From NCBI RefSeq assembly GCF_003024195.1, contig NZ_KZ679052.1, positions 1 to 64,000 on the forward strand: a stretch of DNA of 64,000 nucleotides, in the 5' to 3' direction. This document shows, piece by piece, positions 1 through 8,792 of this stretch. The number at the start of each line of letters is the position of its first letter. The stretch's first letter is position 1. This DNA is from Streptomyces dioscori. GTDB lineage: Bacteria > Actinomycetota > Actinomycetes > Streptomycetales > Streptomycetaceae. The position numbers and the translations under genes were made by a program. The notes beneath the pieces were generated by a model, which worked only from the letters and a program-made list of their open reading frames with translations, was not told the DNA's origin and searched no databases.

Positions 1-308
1 CCCTTGGCCGCCAGCTCCTCCGCGTGCTTCTCGTCGTCCGTCCAGCGCGAGTTGCCGCCGTCCACGACCACGTCACCCGGCTCAAGCAGCTCGCCGAGCT
101 CATCGACGGTGGACTGGGTCGCGGCACCGGCCGGAACCATCACCCACACCACCCGCGGACCCTTGAGCTTGCCCACAAGCTCCTCAAGGCTGTGGACATC
201 GGCGAGATCCGCGTTGCGGTCGTATCCGATGACGGTGTGGCCTGCGCGGCGAATGCGCTCGCGCATGTTGCCGCCCATCTTGCCGAGGCCGACGAGACCG
301 AGCTCCAT
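1..308 (-). CDS. gnd: 6-phosphogluconate dehydrogenase, N-terminal part (cut by window edge)
   Basis: This is the first about 102 residues of an NADP(H)-dependent 6-phosphogluconate dehydrogenase, the oxidative pentose-phosphate enzyme that makes ribulose 5-phosphate. The Rossmann nucleotide-binding start is visible as GLVGLGKMGGNM, and the family signature VVVDGGNSRW follows near residue 85. The ATG (complement of 306-308) sits at the very start of the Rossmann fold, as expected for this family. The rest of the gene lies beyond the left edge, so the length and the choice between long and short Gnd classes cannot be judged. It is transcribed in the same direction as dnaN and dnaA, downstream of dnaN. 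Confidence 0.9.
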   Translation of the reverse strand, partial: MELGLVGLGKMGGNMRERIRRAGHTVIGYDRNADLADVHSLEELVGKLKGPRVVWVMVPAGAATQSTVDELGELLEPGDVVVDGGNSRWTDDEKHAEELAAK

Positions 309-437
309 CAGGTTGTTCCTTCACTAGCGATGTGGCAGGAGGGCACTTTCGTACCTGCGCCCGAGCCTAAACCCGGACTCTCCTGCACACCTGTGGGCAT
401 AGCCGCTCAGACGTATGCCCTCACCTGCGGTTCTTCG

Positions 438-1568
438 TCAGCCGCTGAGCCGCACCGGCATGATCAGGTACTTGTAGGCCTCGTCCGCCTCGGCGTCCAG
501 CGCGGGCCTGCCGCTGAGGAGCGCCGGCTTGGTGGACGTCGTGAAGGAGAGCTGCGCGACCGGGGAGTCGATGGCGCTCAGTCCGTCGAGCAGGAACGTC
601 GGGTTGAAGGCGATCGAGACGTCGTCGCCCTCCAGCTGGGCGTCGACCCTCTCCACAGCCTGTGCGTCGTCGCTGGATCCTGCCTCCAGGATCAGCACGC
701 CCTGCTCGAAGCTCAGCCGCACCGGGGTGTTGCGCTCGGCGACCAGGGCCACACGCTTGACGGCCTCCACGAAGGGGGCGGTCTCGATGACGGCGATCGA
801 GTTGAACTCCGTCGGGAACAGCGAGCGGTACTTCGGGAGGTCGCCCTCCAGCAGACGCGTGGTCGTACGCCGGCCCGCTCCCTCGAAGCCGATCAGGCCC
901 TCACCGGCTCCGGAGCCGGACAGTGCCAGGATCACGCTGTCGCCGCTCGTGAGGGCCTTGGCGGTGTCCAGGAGCGTCTTGGCGGGCACCAGGGCGACCG
1001 CGGACGCCTCCGGGTTCTCCGGCTTCCACAGGAACTCGCGGACGGCGAAGCGGTAGCGGTCGGTGGACGCCAGCGTGACCGTGTCGCCCTCGATCTCGAT
1101 GCGCACACCGGTGAGCACGGGCAGCGTGTCGTCCCGGCCCGCCGCGATGGCCACCTGGGCGGCGGCCGAGGCGAAGACCTCACCGGGGACGGTGCCGGTC
1201 GCGGACGGCATCTGCGGCAGCGCCGGGTACTCCTCCACAGGCAGTGTGTGGAGGGTGAAGCGGGAGGAGCCGCAGACCACGGTCGCCCGTACACCGTCTG
1301 TGGAAATCTCCACCGGCCGGTTGGGGAGGGCGCGGCAGATGTCGGCGAGCAGGCGGCCGGAGACGAGCACCGTGCCTTCCTCGTCGATCTCCGCGTCCAC
1401 GGAGACGCGTGCCGAGACCTCGTAGTCGAAGCTGGAGAGGCTCAGTGCGCCCTCCTCGGCCTTCAGAAGGAGGCCGGCGAGCACAGGCGCCGGTGGACGG
1501 GCCGGGAGGCTGCGTGCCGCCCAGGCCACTGCCTCCGCGAGTACGTCGCGTTCCACCCGGATCTTCAC
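438..1568 (-). CDS. dnaN: DNA polymerase III beta sliding clamp
   Basis: The gene encodes the ring-shaped processivity clamp of the replicative polymerase (376 residues, the usual actinobacterial length). The protein starts MKIRVERDVLAEAVAWAAR and ends with the clamp-type C terminus YLIMPVRLSG. The GTG start at 1568 is chosen over far upstream starts because it has GGAGG just before it and matches the domain boundary; the open frame continues upstream into oriC only because there is no stop codon. It lies directly downstream of oriC in the dnaA-oriC-dnaN order typical of Streptomyces. The 129-bp gap to the gnd start suggests separate expression. Confidence 0.96.
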   Translation of the reverse strand: MKIRVERDVLAEAVAWAARSLPARPPAPVLAGLLLKAEEGALSLSSFDYEVSARVSVDAEIDEEGTVLVSGRLLADICRALPNRPVEISTDGVRATVVCGSSRFTLHTLPVEEYPALPQMPSATGTVPGEVFASAAAQVAIAAGRDDTLPVLTGVRIEIEGDTVTLASTDRYRFAVREFLWKPENPEASAVALVPAKTLLDTAKALTSGDSVILALSGSGAGEGLIGFEGAGRRTTTRLLEGDLPKYRSLFPTEFNSIAVIETAPFVEAVKRVALVAERNTPVRLSFEQGVLILEAGSSDDAQAVERVDAQLEGDDVSIAFNPTFLLDGLSAIDSPVAQLSFTTSTKPALLSGRPALDAEADEAYKYLIMPVRLSG

Positions 1569-2464
1569 CGTTGCCGCCTCCGTCTGTTGCCGGCGCTCTC
1601 GCCCTGCTCGGTCTTCGTCGTCTGACTCGGCGTTGCTCAGCCCACCGATGGGCCGGTCGCCGGGGACCAGTCTGACGCACCGCACTGACAGTCGGTGCCT
1701 CTCGGGGTCAAGTCGTTCCGAGCGGCAGTCGAGGCTCCGAGCGTGAGTTGTGCACAGCCCAGACTTCGAAACGGTTCTCAGGCTCTCTCTAGTTGTCAGT
1801 AGTAGTAGGGGCTGTGGATACCGTGGATAACCCCGTTTTCGCAGCTCAGAGCATGTTTTTTGTCCACTGACCCTGTGGGTGGAGGCGGTGGATAACACGC
1901 CTCTTCTGTGGACGGCGAAAAGTTCTGCACACTCCGTGCACAGGCAGGGGGTACTTCTCCCCAGCGCCGTCCCCAGCTTTACCCACGTTCCCCACAGCCC
2001 AACCCGGCACCTTCGTGTGACGCCTTTCACTCGACCCGGTGAGAACGCGCGTCGTGTTGCCGAACAGTGGACAGCGATGTGGAGAAGCTGACGATCACTG
2101 GGGACAACTGCCCCTAGCCTGTGGGTCGCCGGTGGACAACTTCCCGCACAGCCTGTGGATCTTTTCTTTGTCCACAGGCTGTGGAGATCTTTTGTCCACG
2201 GATCCACAGGCGACTGAGCTGGGCTGATTCTCTTTCAGCTGCCGTGCCTGTGGACACGATCTGGACAACTTCGCAGTCCCCAGGGTGTGGACACAAGAAA
2301 GTCCCCGAATCTGTGGAGGGCGCCCGTAACCAGGCGCGTAATCGAACAGCTGATGGCTGTCGGGTAACGGCGGAACGGGTCCGGACGGGCCCCGAGAGGC
2401 ATCCCGGAGGGTTCTGGAGGGGTTCTGGAGGGGTTCCGAGGCCCTGAAAAGGGTGCCGGAACGG
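1569..2464. other. oriC: Chromosomal replication origin oriC
   Basis: The non-coding interval between dnaN and dnaA holds about 19 nine-base sites that resemble the Streptomyces DnaA box TTGTCCACA or its complement. Positions of box starts read on the plus strand are 1748, 1813, 1822, 1860, 1887, 1907, 1988, 2066, 2099, 2131, 2154, 2168, 2180, 2192, 2200, 2249, 2260, 2286 and 2312. The box at 2168-2176 is a perfect consensus; the others differ at one to three positions. They form a left group (1813-1915), a few scattered central sites and a dense right group (2131-2320). The dnaN promoter must lie in the left 250 bases but no convincing -10/-35 was identified. Confidence 0.95.
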
Positions 2465-2502
2465 CGAAGGCGCCCTCGGGAGCGAGCCCCGGGGCGCCTT
2501 CG
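2465..2502 (-). terminator. Terminator hairpin of dnaA
   Basis: An 11-bp perfect stem (2465-2475 with 2492-2502) lies 20 bases beyond the dnaA stop codon, between dnaA and the DnaA boxes. It would keep dnaA transcription out of oriC. There is no long U tract, which is normal for Streptomyces terminators. Confidence 0.7.
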
Positions 2503-2522
2503 GCGACGTACCGCTGTGGGTG

Positions 2523-4412
2523 TCAGCCGTTCTTGATGCGGTTCGTGAGTTCGGTGACCTGGTTGTAGATCGAGCGGCGCTCCGCCATCAGCGCGCGGAT
2601 CTTGCGGTCGGCGTGCATCACGGTCGTGTGGTCGCGGCCGCCGAACTGCGCGCCGATCTTCGGCAGGGAGAGGTCCGTGAGCTCACGGCAGAGGTACATG
2701 GCGATCTGGCGGGCCGTCACCAGGACCCTGCTGCGCGAGGAGCCGCACAGGTCGTCCACCGTGAGGCCGAAGTAGTCGGCGGTGGCCGCCATGATGGCCG
2801 GCGCGGTGATCTCCGGGGACGAGTCCTCACCGCCGGGGATCAGATCCTTGAGGACGATCTCGGTGAGACCGAGGTCGACCGGCTGCCGGTTGAGCGACGC
2901 GAACGCCGTCACCCGGATCAGCGCGCCCTCCAGCTCACGGATGTTGCGCGAGATGCGGGACGCGATGAACTCCAGCACCTCCGGCGGGGCGTTGAGCTGC
3001 TCCTGCACCGCCTTCTTACGGAGGATGGCGATACGGGTCTCCAGCTCGGGCGGCTGGACATCCGTGATCAGACCCCACTCGAAGCGGTTCCGCAGCCGGT
3101 CCTCCAGCGTCACCAGCTGCTTGGGCGGCCGGTCGCTGGAGAGCACGATCTGCTTGTTCGCGTTGTGAAGCGTGTTGAAGGTGTGGAAGAACTCCTCCTG
3201 CGTCGACTCCTTGTCCGCCAGGAACTGGATGTCGTCGACGAGCAGGATGTCCATCTCGCGGTACCGCTTGCGGAAGCTGTCGCCCTTGCCGTCGCGGATG
3301 GAGTTGATGAACTCGTTGGTGAACTCCTCCGAGCTCACGTACCGCACCCGCGTGCCCGGGTAGAGGCTGCGCGCGTAGTGCCCGATCGCGTGCAGCAGGT
3401 GCGTCTTGCCGAGCCCGGACTCCCCGTAGATGAACAGCGGGTTGTACGCCTTGGCCGGCGCCTCGGCGACGGCGACCGCGGCCGCGTGCGCGAAACGGTT
3501 CGAGGCCCCGATGACGAAGGTGTCGAAGAGGTACTTCGGATTGAGGCGCGCGGTGGGCTCACCGGGACCCGTCGCGGGCGCCGGCTGCGCGGCCAGTGGG
3601 CCCGGTGCGCCGCTGGAGGCGGGCAGCGACGAGCCGACGGGGCCGCCGCGGTGGACATGGCCCATGCCGGACGGGGACGGCGGCTCGGACCGGTCACGGC
3701 GGTCCGGACGCTGGTCGTAGTCCGAGCGGGGCTGGTCGTAGTCGGGCCGCTGCTGCTCGTAGTCGGACCGCTGGTCGTACGGCGAGCGGCCCGGCTGCTG
3801 CCGGTAGTCCCGCGGAGGGGACGCGTAGGGATCGCGGTCGGGGAAGCCGAGCCGCTGCTGCTGCCAGCCGTAGTCGTCCTGCGGGGGCCGCGGCCAGGCA
3901 CCCGGTTCGGGGCGCTGGTAGTTGGGGTACGCGGGGCGGGCCGTCGGCAGCTGGTCCTCGTGGGAGGGCGGCTGCTGGTCGGAGCGGCCCTGCGGGTGGT
4001 CGTCCATACGGTCGTCCGCGCGGTGCCGACCGTACCCGCGGTAGCCGTCGCGGCCCTGCGAGGGCGGGCGCTCGGGCTCCTCGTACCGCTGCTGCGACTG
4101 CTGGACGGGCGGCGCCGACTGCGAAGGGGGTTCCCCCATGGAGTCGTCGACGGTGATCGCGATCCGGATCGGCCGTCCGCACTCGCGGGTCAGCGTCTCG
4201 CTGACGATCGGGGCCAGGCGCCCTTCGAGGACGCTCTTGGCGAATTCGTTCGGGACGGCGAGCAGTGCGGTGTCCGCCACCAGCGCCAGTGGCTGACAGC
4301 GCTTGATCCAGCGCTCGTCCTTCGTCTCGACACCCTGTCCGCGGCCCTCCCCGAGAAGTTGCTCCAATACTCGTGGCCACACTGCGGCAAGATCGGCAGG
4401 TACGTCAGCCAC
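2523..4412 (-). CDS. dnaA: Chromosomal replication initiator DnaA
   Basis: DnaA binds DnaA boxes in oriC and opens the origin in its ATP form. The 629-residue protein shows domain I (about residues 1-90), a long Pro/Gln/Tyr/Asp-rich domain II (about 95-285, with repeats of the SDYxQ/PDYDQ type near 215-235), the AAA+ domain with Walker A GESGLGKTH at about 330-338 and Walker B LLVDDIQFL, and the C-terminal DNA-binding domain with the signature GGRDHTTVMHA. The extended domain II is a Streptomyces feature. The ATG start gives the expected MADVPADLAAVWPRVLEQL. Two DnaA-box-like sites upstream suggest autoregulation. Confidence 0.98.
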   Translation of the reverse strand: MADVPADLAAVWPRVLEQLLGEGRGQGVETKDERWIKRCQPLALVADTALLAVPNEFAKSVLEGRLAPIVSETLTRECGRPIRIAITVDDSMGEPPSQSAPPVQQSQQRYEEPERPPSQGRDGYRGYGRHRADDRMDDHPQGRSDQQPPSHEDQLPTARPAYPNYQRPEPGAWPRPPQDDYGWQQQRLGFPDRDPYASPPRDYRQQPGRSPYDQRSDYEQQRPDYDQPRSDYDQRPDRRDRSEPPSPSGMGHVHRGGPVGSSLPASSGAPGPLAAQPAPATGPGEPTARLNPKYLFDTFVIGASNRFAHAAAVAVAEAPAKAYNPLFIYGESGLGKTHLLHAIGHYARSLYPGTRVRYVSSEEFTNEFINSIRDGKGDSFRKRYREMDILLVDDIQFLADKESTQEEFFHTFNTLHNANKQIVLSSDRPPKQLVTLEDRLRNRFEWGLITDVQPPELETRIAILRKKAVQEQLNAPPEVLEFIASRISRNIRELEGALIRVTAFASLNRQPVDLGLTEIVLKDLIPGGEDSSPEITAPAIMAATADYFGLTVDDLCGSSRSRVLVTARQIAMYLCRELTDLSLPKIGAQFGGRDHTTVMHADRKIRALMAERRSIYNQVTELTNRIKNG

Positions 4413-4592
4413 AGGGCACGCTCTCTCACGGGTCCCACGAACGTGTGATTCCTGGGACGGGTCGGGTTGTAACTCGGTGAACGGGGTGGACGAAGCCGCT
4501 GGAGCGGCCGGAACGAATGAGATGGAGCGGAGAGAAGGGAACGAACCGGAGTCCGGCCACGGTAGTCAGGGCGACCCATGCGGTTCAAGTTG

Positions 4593-4613
4593 TTGTCCCC
4601 AGCCTGTGGACAG
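4593..4613. promoter_or_regulatory. Pair of DnaA-box-like sites upstream of dnaA
   Basis: TTGTCCCCA (4593-4601) and TGTGGACAG (4605-4613) face each other within 21 bases, about 180 bases before the dnaA start. Each is one base from the DnaA-box consensus. Known Streptomyces dnaA promoters carry two such boxes through which DnaA represses its own gene, so the same role is inferred here. Confidence 0.6.
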
Positions 4614-4634
4614 TGTCTCCCGAGCGGCGCCGGT

Positions 4635-4664
4635 TTGACCGGATGGCGTAGCCGCGCGTACCGT
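4635..4664 (+). promoter_or_regulatory. Candidate rpmH promoter
   Basis: TTGACC (4635-4640) and TACCGT (4659-4664) are separated by 18 bases, which fits the housekeeping sigma factor of Streptomyces. The site lies about 165 bases before rpmH in the dnaA-rpmH gap (4413-4830), which otherwise holds only the DnaA-box pair. It is a pattern match only. Confidence 0.4.
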
Positions 4665-4830
4665 GACCAGGTCGAGTTGTCGATGGCTGCTGCCGCCTGC
4701 CTCCGATGGGCACAGATCGCGAAGAGTGATCGGGAAGCGGTGCACTCGGGCGTAATGCGAGCTACTCGTTGGCGCACGGTGACAGCCAGGACGGCACTCC
4801 GCCGCCACCGATTCTTTCTGGAGCCCCCGA

Positions 4831-4968
4831 GTGAGCAAGCGCACCTTCCAGCCGAACAACCGCCGTCGCGCCAAGACCCACGGCTTCCGCCTGCGGATGC
4901 GTACCCGTGCCGGCCGCGCGATTCTCGCGAACCGCCGTGGCAAGGGTCGCAGCAGCCTGTCCGCCTGA
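4831..4968 (+). CDS. rpmH: 50S ribosomal protein L34
   Basis: This 45-residue basic protein ([20 protein letters not shown] at its start, ending [10 protein letters not shown]) is the complete ribosomal protein L34 of the large subunit. It starts with GTG, with a GGAG-like sequence (4820-4823) upstream. Its position directly before rnpA is conserved in bacteria, and here the two genes are 20 bases apart, so they are almost certainly co-transcribed. The gene is divergent from dnaA, with a 418-base promoter region between the two. Confidence 0.98.
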
Positions 4969-4988
4969 TTACCTAAACAGGTCATGAC

Positions 4989-5360
4989 GTGCTGCCTACC
5001 GAGCATCGGCTGAGGCGGCGCGAGGACTTCGCGACCGCGGTACGCCGAGGACGCCGGGCCGGACGCCCGCTCCTCGTCGTCCACCTTCGTAGCGGTGCAA
5101 CAGACCCGCACGTGCCTGGGGAGAGCACTCCCCCGACGCGTGCGGGTTTCGTTGTCAGCAAAGCCGTGGGCGGAGCCGTCGTACGCAACGAGGTGAAGCG
5201 TCGGCTTCGCCATCTGATGCGTACGCGAGTGGCTCGGCTGACCCCCGGTAGCCTGGTAGTCGTACGAGCGCTGCCCGGTGCGGGCGACGCCGACCATGCA
5301 CAGCTGGCCCGAGACCTGGATGCCGCCCTGGAGCGGCTGCTGGGAGGGGGCGCGCGATGA
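4989..5360 (+). CDS. rnpA: Ribonuclease P protein component
   Basis: RnpA is the protein subunit of RNase P, which removes the 5' leader from tRNA precursors. The 123-residue basic protein begins MLPTEHRLRRREDFATAVRR, with the family RNR motif present as VRNEVKRRLRHLM at about residues 63-75. The start codon is GTG. It follows rpmH closely and overlaps the next gene, yidD, by four bases (ATGA), which indicates translational coupling. Confidence 0.97.
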   Translation: MLPTEHRLRRREDFATAVRRGRRAGRPLLVVHLRSGATDPHVPGESTPPTRAGFVVSKAVGGAVVRNEVKRRLRHLMRTRVARLTPGSLVVVRALPGAGDADHAQLARDLDAALERLLGGGAR

Positions 5361-5722
5361 AGTACCCGCTGCTGGCTCTCATCAAGATGTACCAGTGGAC
5401 CATCAGCCCGTTGCTCGGGCCGGTGTGCAAGTACTACCCGTCGTGTTCCCACTACGGGTACCAAGCCATCGACCGGCACGGTGCGATCAAGGGAACGGCA
5501 CTCACCGCCTGGCGCATCCTGCGGTGCAATCCGTGGTCGCTGGGCGGTGTGGACCATGTCCCGCCGCGCAAGCGTCCGCGGTGGCACGAGATGCCGCGCA
5601 ACGCCTGGCGTGCACGCAAGGGCGGGAACTCCGCCGCCGAACCGGCCACCGAGGGGCACGGTATGTCCAACCATCCCTCAAGCCCGGCCGCCGAGACCCC
5701 GTCCCATGCTCAAGGAGCCTGA
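5357..5722 (+). CDS. yidD: Membrane protein insertion efficiency factor YidD
   Basis: YidD is a small membrane-associated factor that helps YidC insert proteins into the membrane. The conserved core is seen in the first 75 residues: YQWTISPLLGPVCKYYPSCS with its two cysteines, HYGYQAI, and RCNPWSLGGVDHVP. The protein is 121 residues because of a charged, low-complexity C-terminal tail that is probably disordered. It overlaps rnpA by four bases and ends three bases before yidC, so rpmH-rnpA-yidD-yidC-jag form one tightly packed operon. Confidence 0.95.
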   Translation: MKYPLLALIKMYQWTISPLLGPVCKYYPSCSHYGYQAIDRHGAIKGTALTAWRILRCNPWSLGGVDHVPPRKRPRWHEMPRNAWRARKGGNSAAEPATEGHGMSNHPSSPAAETPSHAQGA

Positions 5723-5725
5723 TAA

Positions 5726-7030
5726 GTGGACACGATTGCCAGTATTTTCAGCTTCATCACGACACCCGTTTCCTGGGTCATCGTCCAGTTCCACTCGGTG
5801 TACGGCGCCATCTTCGGCCCCGACACGGGCTGGGCCTGGGGCTTGTCCATCGTGTCCCTGGTGATCCTGATCCGTATCTGCCTGATCCCGCTCTTCGTGA
5901 AGCAGATCAAGGCCACCCGGGCGATGCAGACGCTGCAGCCCGAGATGAAGAAGATCCAGGAGCGCTACAAGAACGACAAGCAGCGCCAGTCCGAAGAGAT
6001 GATGAAGCTGTACAAGGAGACGGGTACCAACCCACTCTCCTCGTGCCTTCCCATCCTGGCGCAGTCGCCGTTCTTCTTCGCCCTGTACCACGTGCTGAAC
6101 AGCATCGCGTCGAACGACACCATCGGCGTGATCAACAACCGGCTGCTGGAGAGCGCGCAGAAGGCCCACATCTTCGGTGCCCCGCTGGCCTCGAAGTTCA
6201 CGGACAGCAGCGCCAAGGTCCAGGAACTGGGCTCCACGATCACCGACGTGCGCGTCGTCACGGCGATCATGATCGTCCTGATGTCGTTCTCGCAGTTCTA
6301 CACGCAGCGTCAGCTGATGACGAAGAACGTCGACACCACGGTGAAGACGCCCTTCATGCAGCAGCAGAAGATGCTGATGTACGTCTTCCCGGTCATGTTC
6401 GCCGTCTTCGGTATCAACTTCCCCGTCGGTGTCCTCGTCTACTGGCTGACCACCAACGTGTGGACCATGGGCCAGCAGATGTACGTCATCCGCAACAACC
6501 CGACGCCGGGTTCCAAGGCCCAGGCCTCTTACCTGGAGCGCCTGACGAAGCACATCACTCAGCACGGCAAGACCCGTGGCCGCGGACAGAAGGCCATCGT
6601 CAAGGCCATCGTCGCCAAGGGCCGTGACCGCAACGAGTTCGAGCGCAAGTTCATCAACGGTCTGACCAAGGCAGGTCTGGCGGCTCAGGCCGACGGCAAC
6701 GTGGTGAAGAGCGAGGCCTCGACCCTGGTCGAGACCGAGGACGGCACCCCGGTGGCAGGCGCGGCTCCCAAGCGCCAGCAGCCCAAGCGGCAGAGCAAGT
6801 CCCAGCGGCAGTCGGGCCCGGTCCAGGGCGCTGCCAAGGCCGCGGGCGAGTCCGAGCCGAAGACCTCCCTCAGCAAGTCCGACGAACCGCAGGACGCCAA
6901 GCCCGGCTCCAAGCCCGCGGGTGGCAAGCCCGCGTCCGGCGGTAAGGCCGCGTCCGGTGGCACCCGCAGCAAGGCCCAGTCCGGACAGCGCAAGGGTCCG
7001 CAGCGGCCCAAGTCCCCGTCCAAGAAGTAA
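5726..7030 (+). CDS. yidC: Membrane protein insertase YidC/OxaA
   Basis: YidC inserts membrane proteins, with or without SecYEG. The 434-residue protein begins with a hydrophobic segment (MDTIASIFSFITTPVSWVIV), lacks the large periplasmic domain of proteobacterial YidC, and has about five membrane helices in residues 1-265. The conserved hydrophilic-groove region is in the first helices after residue 25 and a cytosolic helical hairpin rich in charged residues lies at about 65-100. Residues 300-434 form a long Lys/Pro/Gly/Ala/Ser-rich basic tail, likely to contact ribosomes. The start is GTG, three bases after yidD. Confidence 0.96.
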   Translation: MDTIASIFSFITTPVSWVIVQFHSVYGAIFGPDTGWAWGLSIVSLVILIRICLIPLFVKQIKATRAMQTLQPEMKKIQERYKNDKQRQSEEMMKLYKETGTNPLSSCLPILAQSPFFFALYHVLNSIASNDTIGVINNRLLESAQKAHIFGAPLASKFTDSSAKVQELGSTITDVRVVTAIMIVLMSFSQFYTQRQLMTKNVDTTVKTPFMQQQKMLMYVFPVMFAVFGINFPVGVLVYWLTTNVWTMGQQMYVIRNNPTPGSKAQASYLERLTKHITQHGKTRGRGQKAIVKAIVAKGRDRNEFERKFINGLTKAGLAAQADGNVVKSEASTLVETEDGTPVAGAAPKRQQPKRQSKSQRQSGPVQGAAKAAGESEPKTSLSKSDEPQDAKPGSKPAGGKPASGGKAASGGTRSKAQSGQRKGPQRPKSPSKK

Positions 7031-7049
7031 GCAAGAAGGAGTCCATCCC

Positions 7050-7562
7050 GTGACGGAAGGCACCACCTCCGCTGCCCCTGAGGGTGGCGACACCCTGACC
7101 CGCCTGGAGCAGGAGGGCGAGATCGCGGCCGACTACCTTGAGGGTCTGCTGGACATCGCCGACCTCGACGGCGACATCGACATGGATGTCGAGGCCGATC
7201 GTGCGGCTGTCTCGATCATCAGTGATTCCAACAGCCGCGACCTGCAGAAGCTGGTCGGCCGTGACGGCGAGGTGCTGGAGGCACTCCAGGAGCTCACACG
7301 CCTGGCCGTGCACCGGGAGACCGGCGACCGCAGCCGGCTGATGCTGGACATCGCGGGCTATCGCGCGAAGAAGCGTGAGGAGCTCTCCGAGCTGGGCGCG
7401 AAGACGGCGGCCGAGGTCCGGAGCTCCGGAGAGCCGGTCAAGATGGACCCGATGACGCCCTTCGAGCGCAAGGTGGTGCACGACGCCGTCAAGGCGGCCG
7501 GCCTGCGCAGCGAATCCGAGGGCGAAGAGCCGCAGCGCTTCGTTGTCGTGCTCCCTGCCTGA
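7050..7562 (+). CDS. jag: Jag/KhpB-type RNA-binding protein (KH + R3H)
   Basis: The 170-residue acidic protein belongs to the Jag/KhpB family of RNA-binding proteins linked to cell elongation and division. A KH-like segment spans roughly residues 45-110 (RDLQKLVGRDGEVLEALQEL), and an R3H segment closes the protein (DPMTPFERKVVHDAVK). The GTG at 7050 is preferred because AAGGAG lies at 7036-7041; an in-frame extension upstream would overlap the yidC tail. The neighbourhood yidC-jag-rsmG is conserved across Gram-positive bacteria. A terminator follows the stop codon. Confidence 0.92.
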   Translation: MTEGTTSAAPEGGDTLTRLEQEGEIAADYLEGLLDIADLDGDIDMDVEADRAAVSIISDSNSRDLQKLVGRDGEVLEALQELTRLAVHRETGDRSRLMLDIAGYRAKKREELSELGAKTAAEVRSSGEPVKMDPMTPFERKVVHDAVKAAGLRSESEGEEPQRFVVVLPA

Positions 7563-7580
7563 TCAAGCACGTCGCACTCC

Positions 7581-7616
7581 CGGCCCCGTCTGTGTTCGCA
7601 GGCGGGGCCGAATTTT
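7581..7616 (+). terminator. Terminator after jag
   Basis: CGGCCCCG (7581-7588) pairs with CGGGGCCG (7603-7610), extended inward by partial pairing, and AATTTTG follows. This is the end of the rpmH-to-jag operon and separates it from rsmG. Confidence 0.8.
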
Positions 7617-7701
7617 GTCAGCCCGGCGTGTGTCGATAGTTCCTGATAGTCCTTGTAGTCAGCGCGTCATGCGCTCAAGCGGTACGGAAGGACGGTTCCC
7701 C

Positions 7702-8418
7702 GTGACGGAGGCAGCGGAGCTCCCCCCTGCGCCCGAGCAGGCTCGGGCGGTATTCGGTGATCGCTTCGCGGACGCGGTTCGGTTCGCGGAGTTGTTGGCC
7801 GACGTGGGAGTTCAGCGCGGTCTGATCGGTCCTCGTGAAGTGCCTCGTCTGTGGGAACGGCATCTGTTGAACTGTGCCGTGCTCTCGGAAGTGGTTCCGG
7901 AGGGCGTGACCGTGTGCGACGTCGGGTCCGGGGCCGGCCTGCCCGGCATCCCCCTGGCCCTGGTCCGCACGGACCTCAAGATCACACTGCTTGAGCCGCT
8001 GCTGCGGCGCACGAACTTTCTCAACGAGGTCGTCGAGCTGCTCGGGCTCGACCATGTCACCGTCGTCCGTGGACGCGCCGAGGAGGTCCTCGGCAAGCTG
8101 CCTCCGGTCCATGTGGTGACGGCCCGGGCGGTGGCCCCTCTGGACCGCCTCGCGGCCTGGGGAGTCCCGCTCCTGCGTCCGTACGGAGAGATGTTGCTCC
8201 TCAAGGGCGACACCGCGGAGGAAGAGGTCAAGAACGCCGGAGCCGCCCTGAGTAAGCTCGGAGCCGTCGACACCTCGGTGCTGCACGTCGGCGAGGGCGT
8301 TGTGGAGCCCCTGGCCACGGTGGTGCGAGTGGAGGTCGGAGAGAGCCCAGGCGGTGTGCGGTTCGCGGCCAAACGGGCGAAGGCGGCACGGACGGGGAGG
8401 ACCCGCAGGCGCCGCTGA
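7702..8418 (+). CDS. rsmG: 16S rRNA 7-methylguanosine methyltransferase RsmG (GidB)
   Basis: RsmG methylates N7 of the conserved G527 (E. coli numbering) of 16S rRNA; loss gives low-level streptomycin resistance. The SAM-binding glycine motif VCDVGSGAGLPGIPLAL lies near residues 70-86, and the family block LLEPLLRRTNFLNEVV follows. The GTG at 7702 has GGAAGGA nine bases upstream and gives 238 residues, the normal size; an ATG at 7669 in the same frame has no clear ribosome site. The basic tail (AAKRAKAARTGRTRRRR) is typical of actinobacterial homologues. The gene precedes parAB, as in most bacteria. Confidence 0.95.
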   Translation: MTEAAELPPAPEQARAVFGDRFADAVRFAELLADVGVQRGLIGPREVPRLWERHLLNCAVLSEVVPEGVTVCDVGSGAGLPGIPLALVRTDLKITLLEPLLRRTNFLNEVVELLGLDHVTVVRGRAEEVLGKLPPVHVVTARAVAPLDRLAAWGVPLLRPYGEMLLLKGDTAEEEVKNAGAALSKLGAVDTSVLHVGEGVVEPLATVVRVEVGESPGGVRFAAKRAKAARTGRTRRRR

Positions 8419-8575
8419 TCCCGGTCCGGCCTGGACGCCGGACGCTGGGAGTACGTCGTCGGGGCGGAGACCTGGTGACTGATCCGTCCTGACGACGAGA
8501 CGTACTCCACACAAGCTGCCAAACCTATGCATGCCGGAGTGTCGCACGATGGCGGCCCCGCGCGCTGTGCATCGT

Positions 8576-8589
8576 GTTTCACGTGAAAC
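8576..8589. promoter_or_regulatory. parS: parS site upstream of parA
   Basis: Perfect GTTTCACGTGAAAC, the ParB-binding palindrome. It lies 204 bases before the chosen parA start, in the rsmG-parA interval (8419-8792), which contains no other feature I can support. ParB bound here could also influence parAB transcription (inference). Confidence 0.97.
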
Positions 8590-8792
8590 GTCGCTCATTG
8601 CTGCACGGCATCATCGGTCGCGGTCGCGCCGCAGCCGAACCCCGCGACCGTAACCCGCTGGGATCCTTGGGATCCTTCGGGAAAAGAGCCTCTCCTGTCC
8701 GAAGCGCGTCCCTCGAAGAGGGCACGGAGTTGTCCACAGAGGTGGATTTCTCCACAGAAGCACGGGCCTCGCTGGTTCACGACCCCGATGGC

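Noticed and set aside
24..1625. 533-codon plus-strand open frame across dnaN
   Set aside because: It is the antisense shadow of dnaN in GC-rich DNA; the translated product is Arg/Gly/His-rich with no recognisable domain.
2520..4448. 642-codon plus-strand open frame across dnaA
   Set aside because: Antisense shadow of dnaA; product composition is typical of reverse frames.
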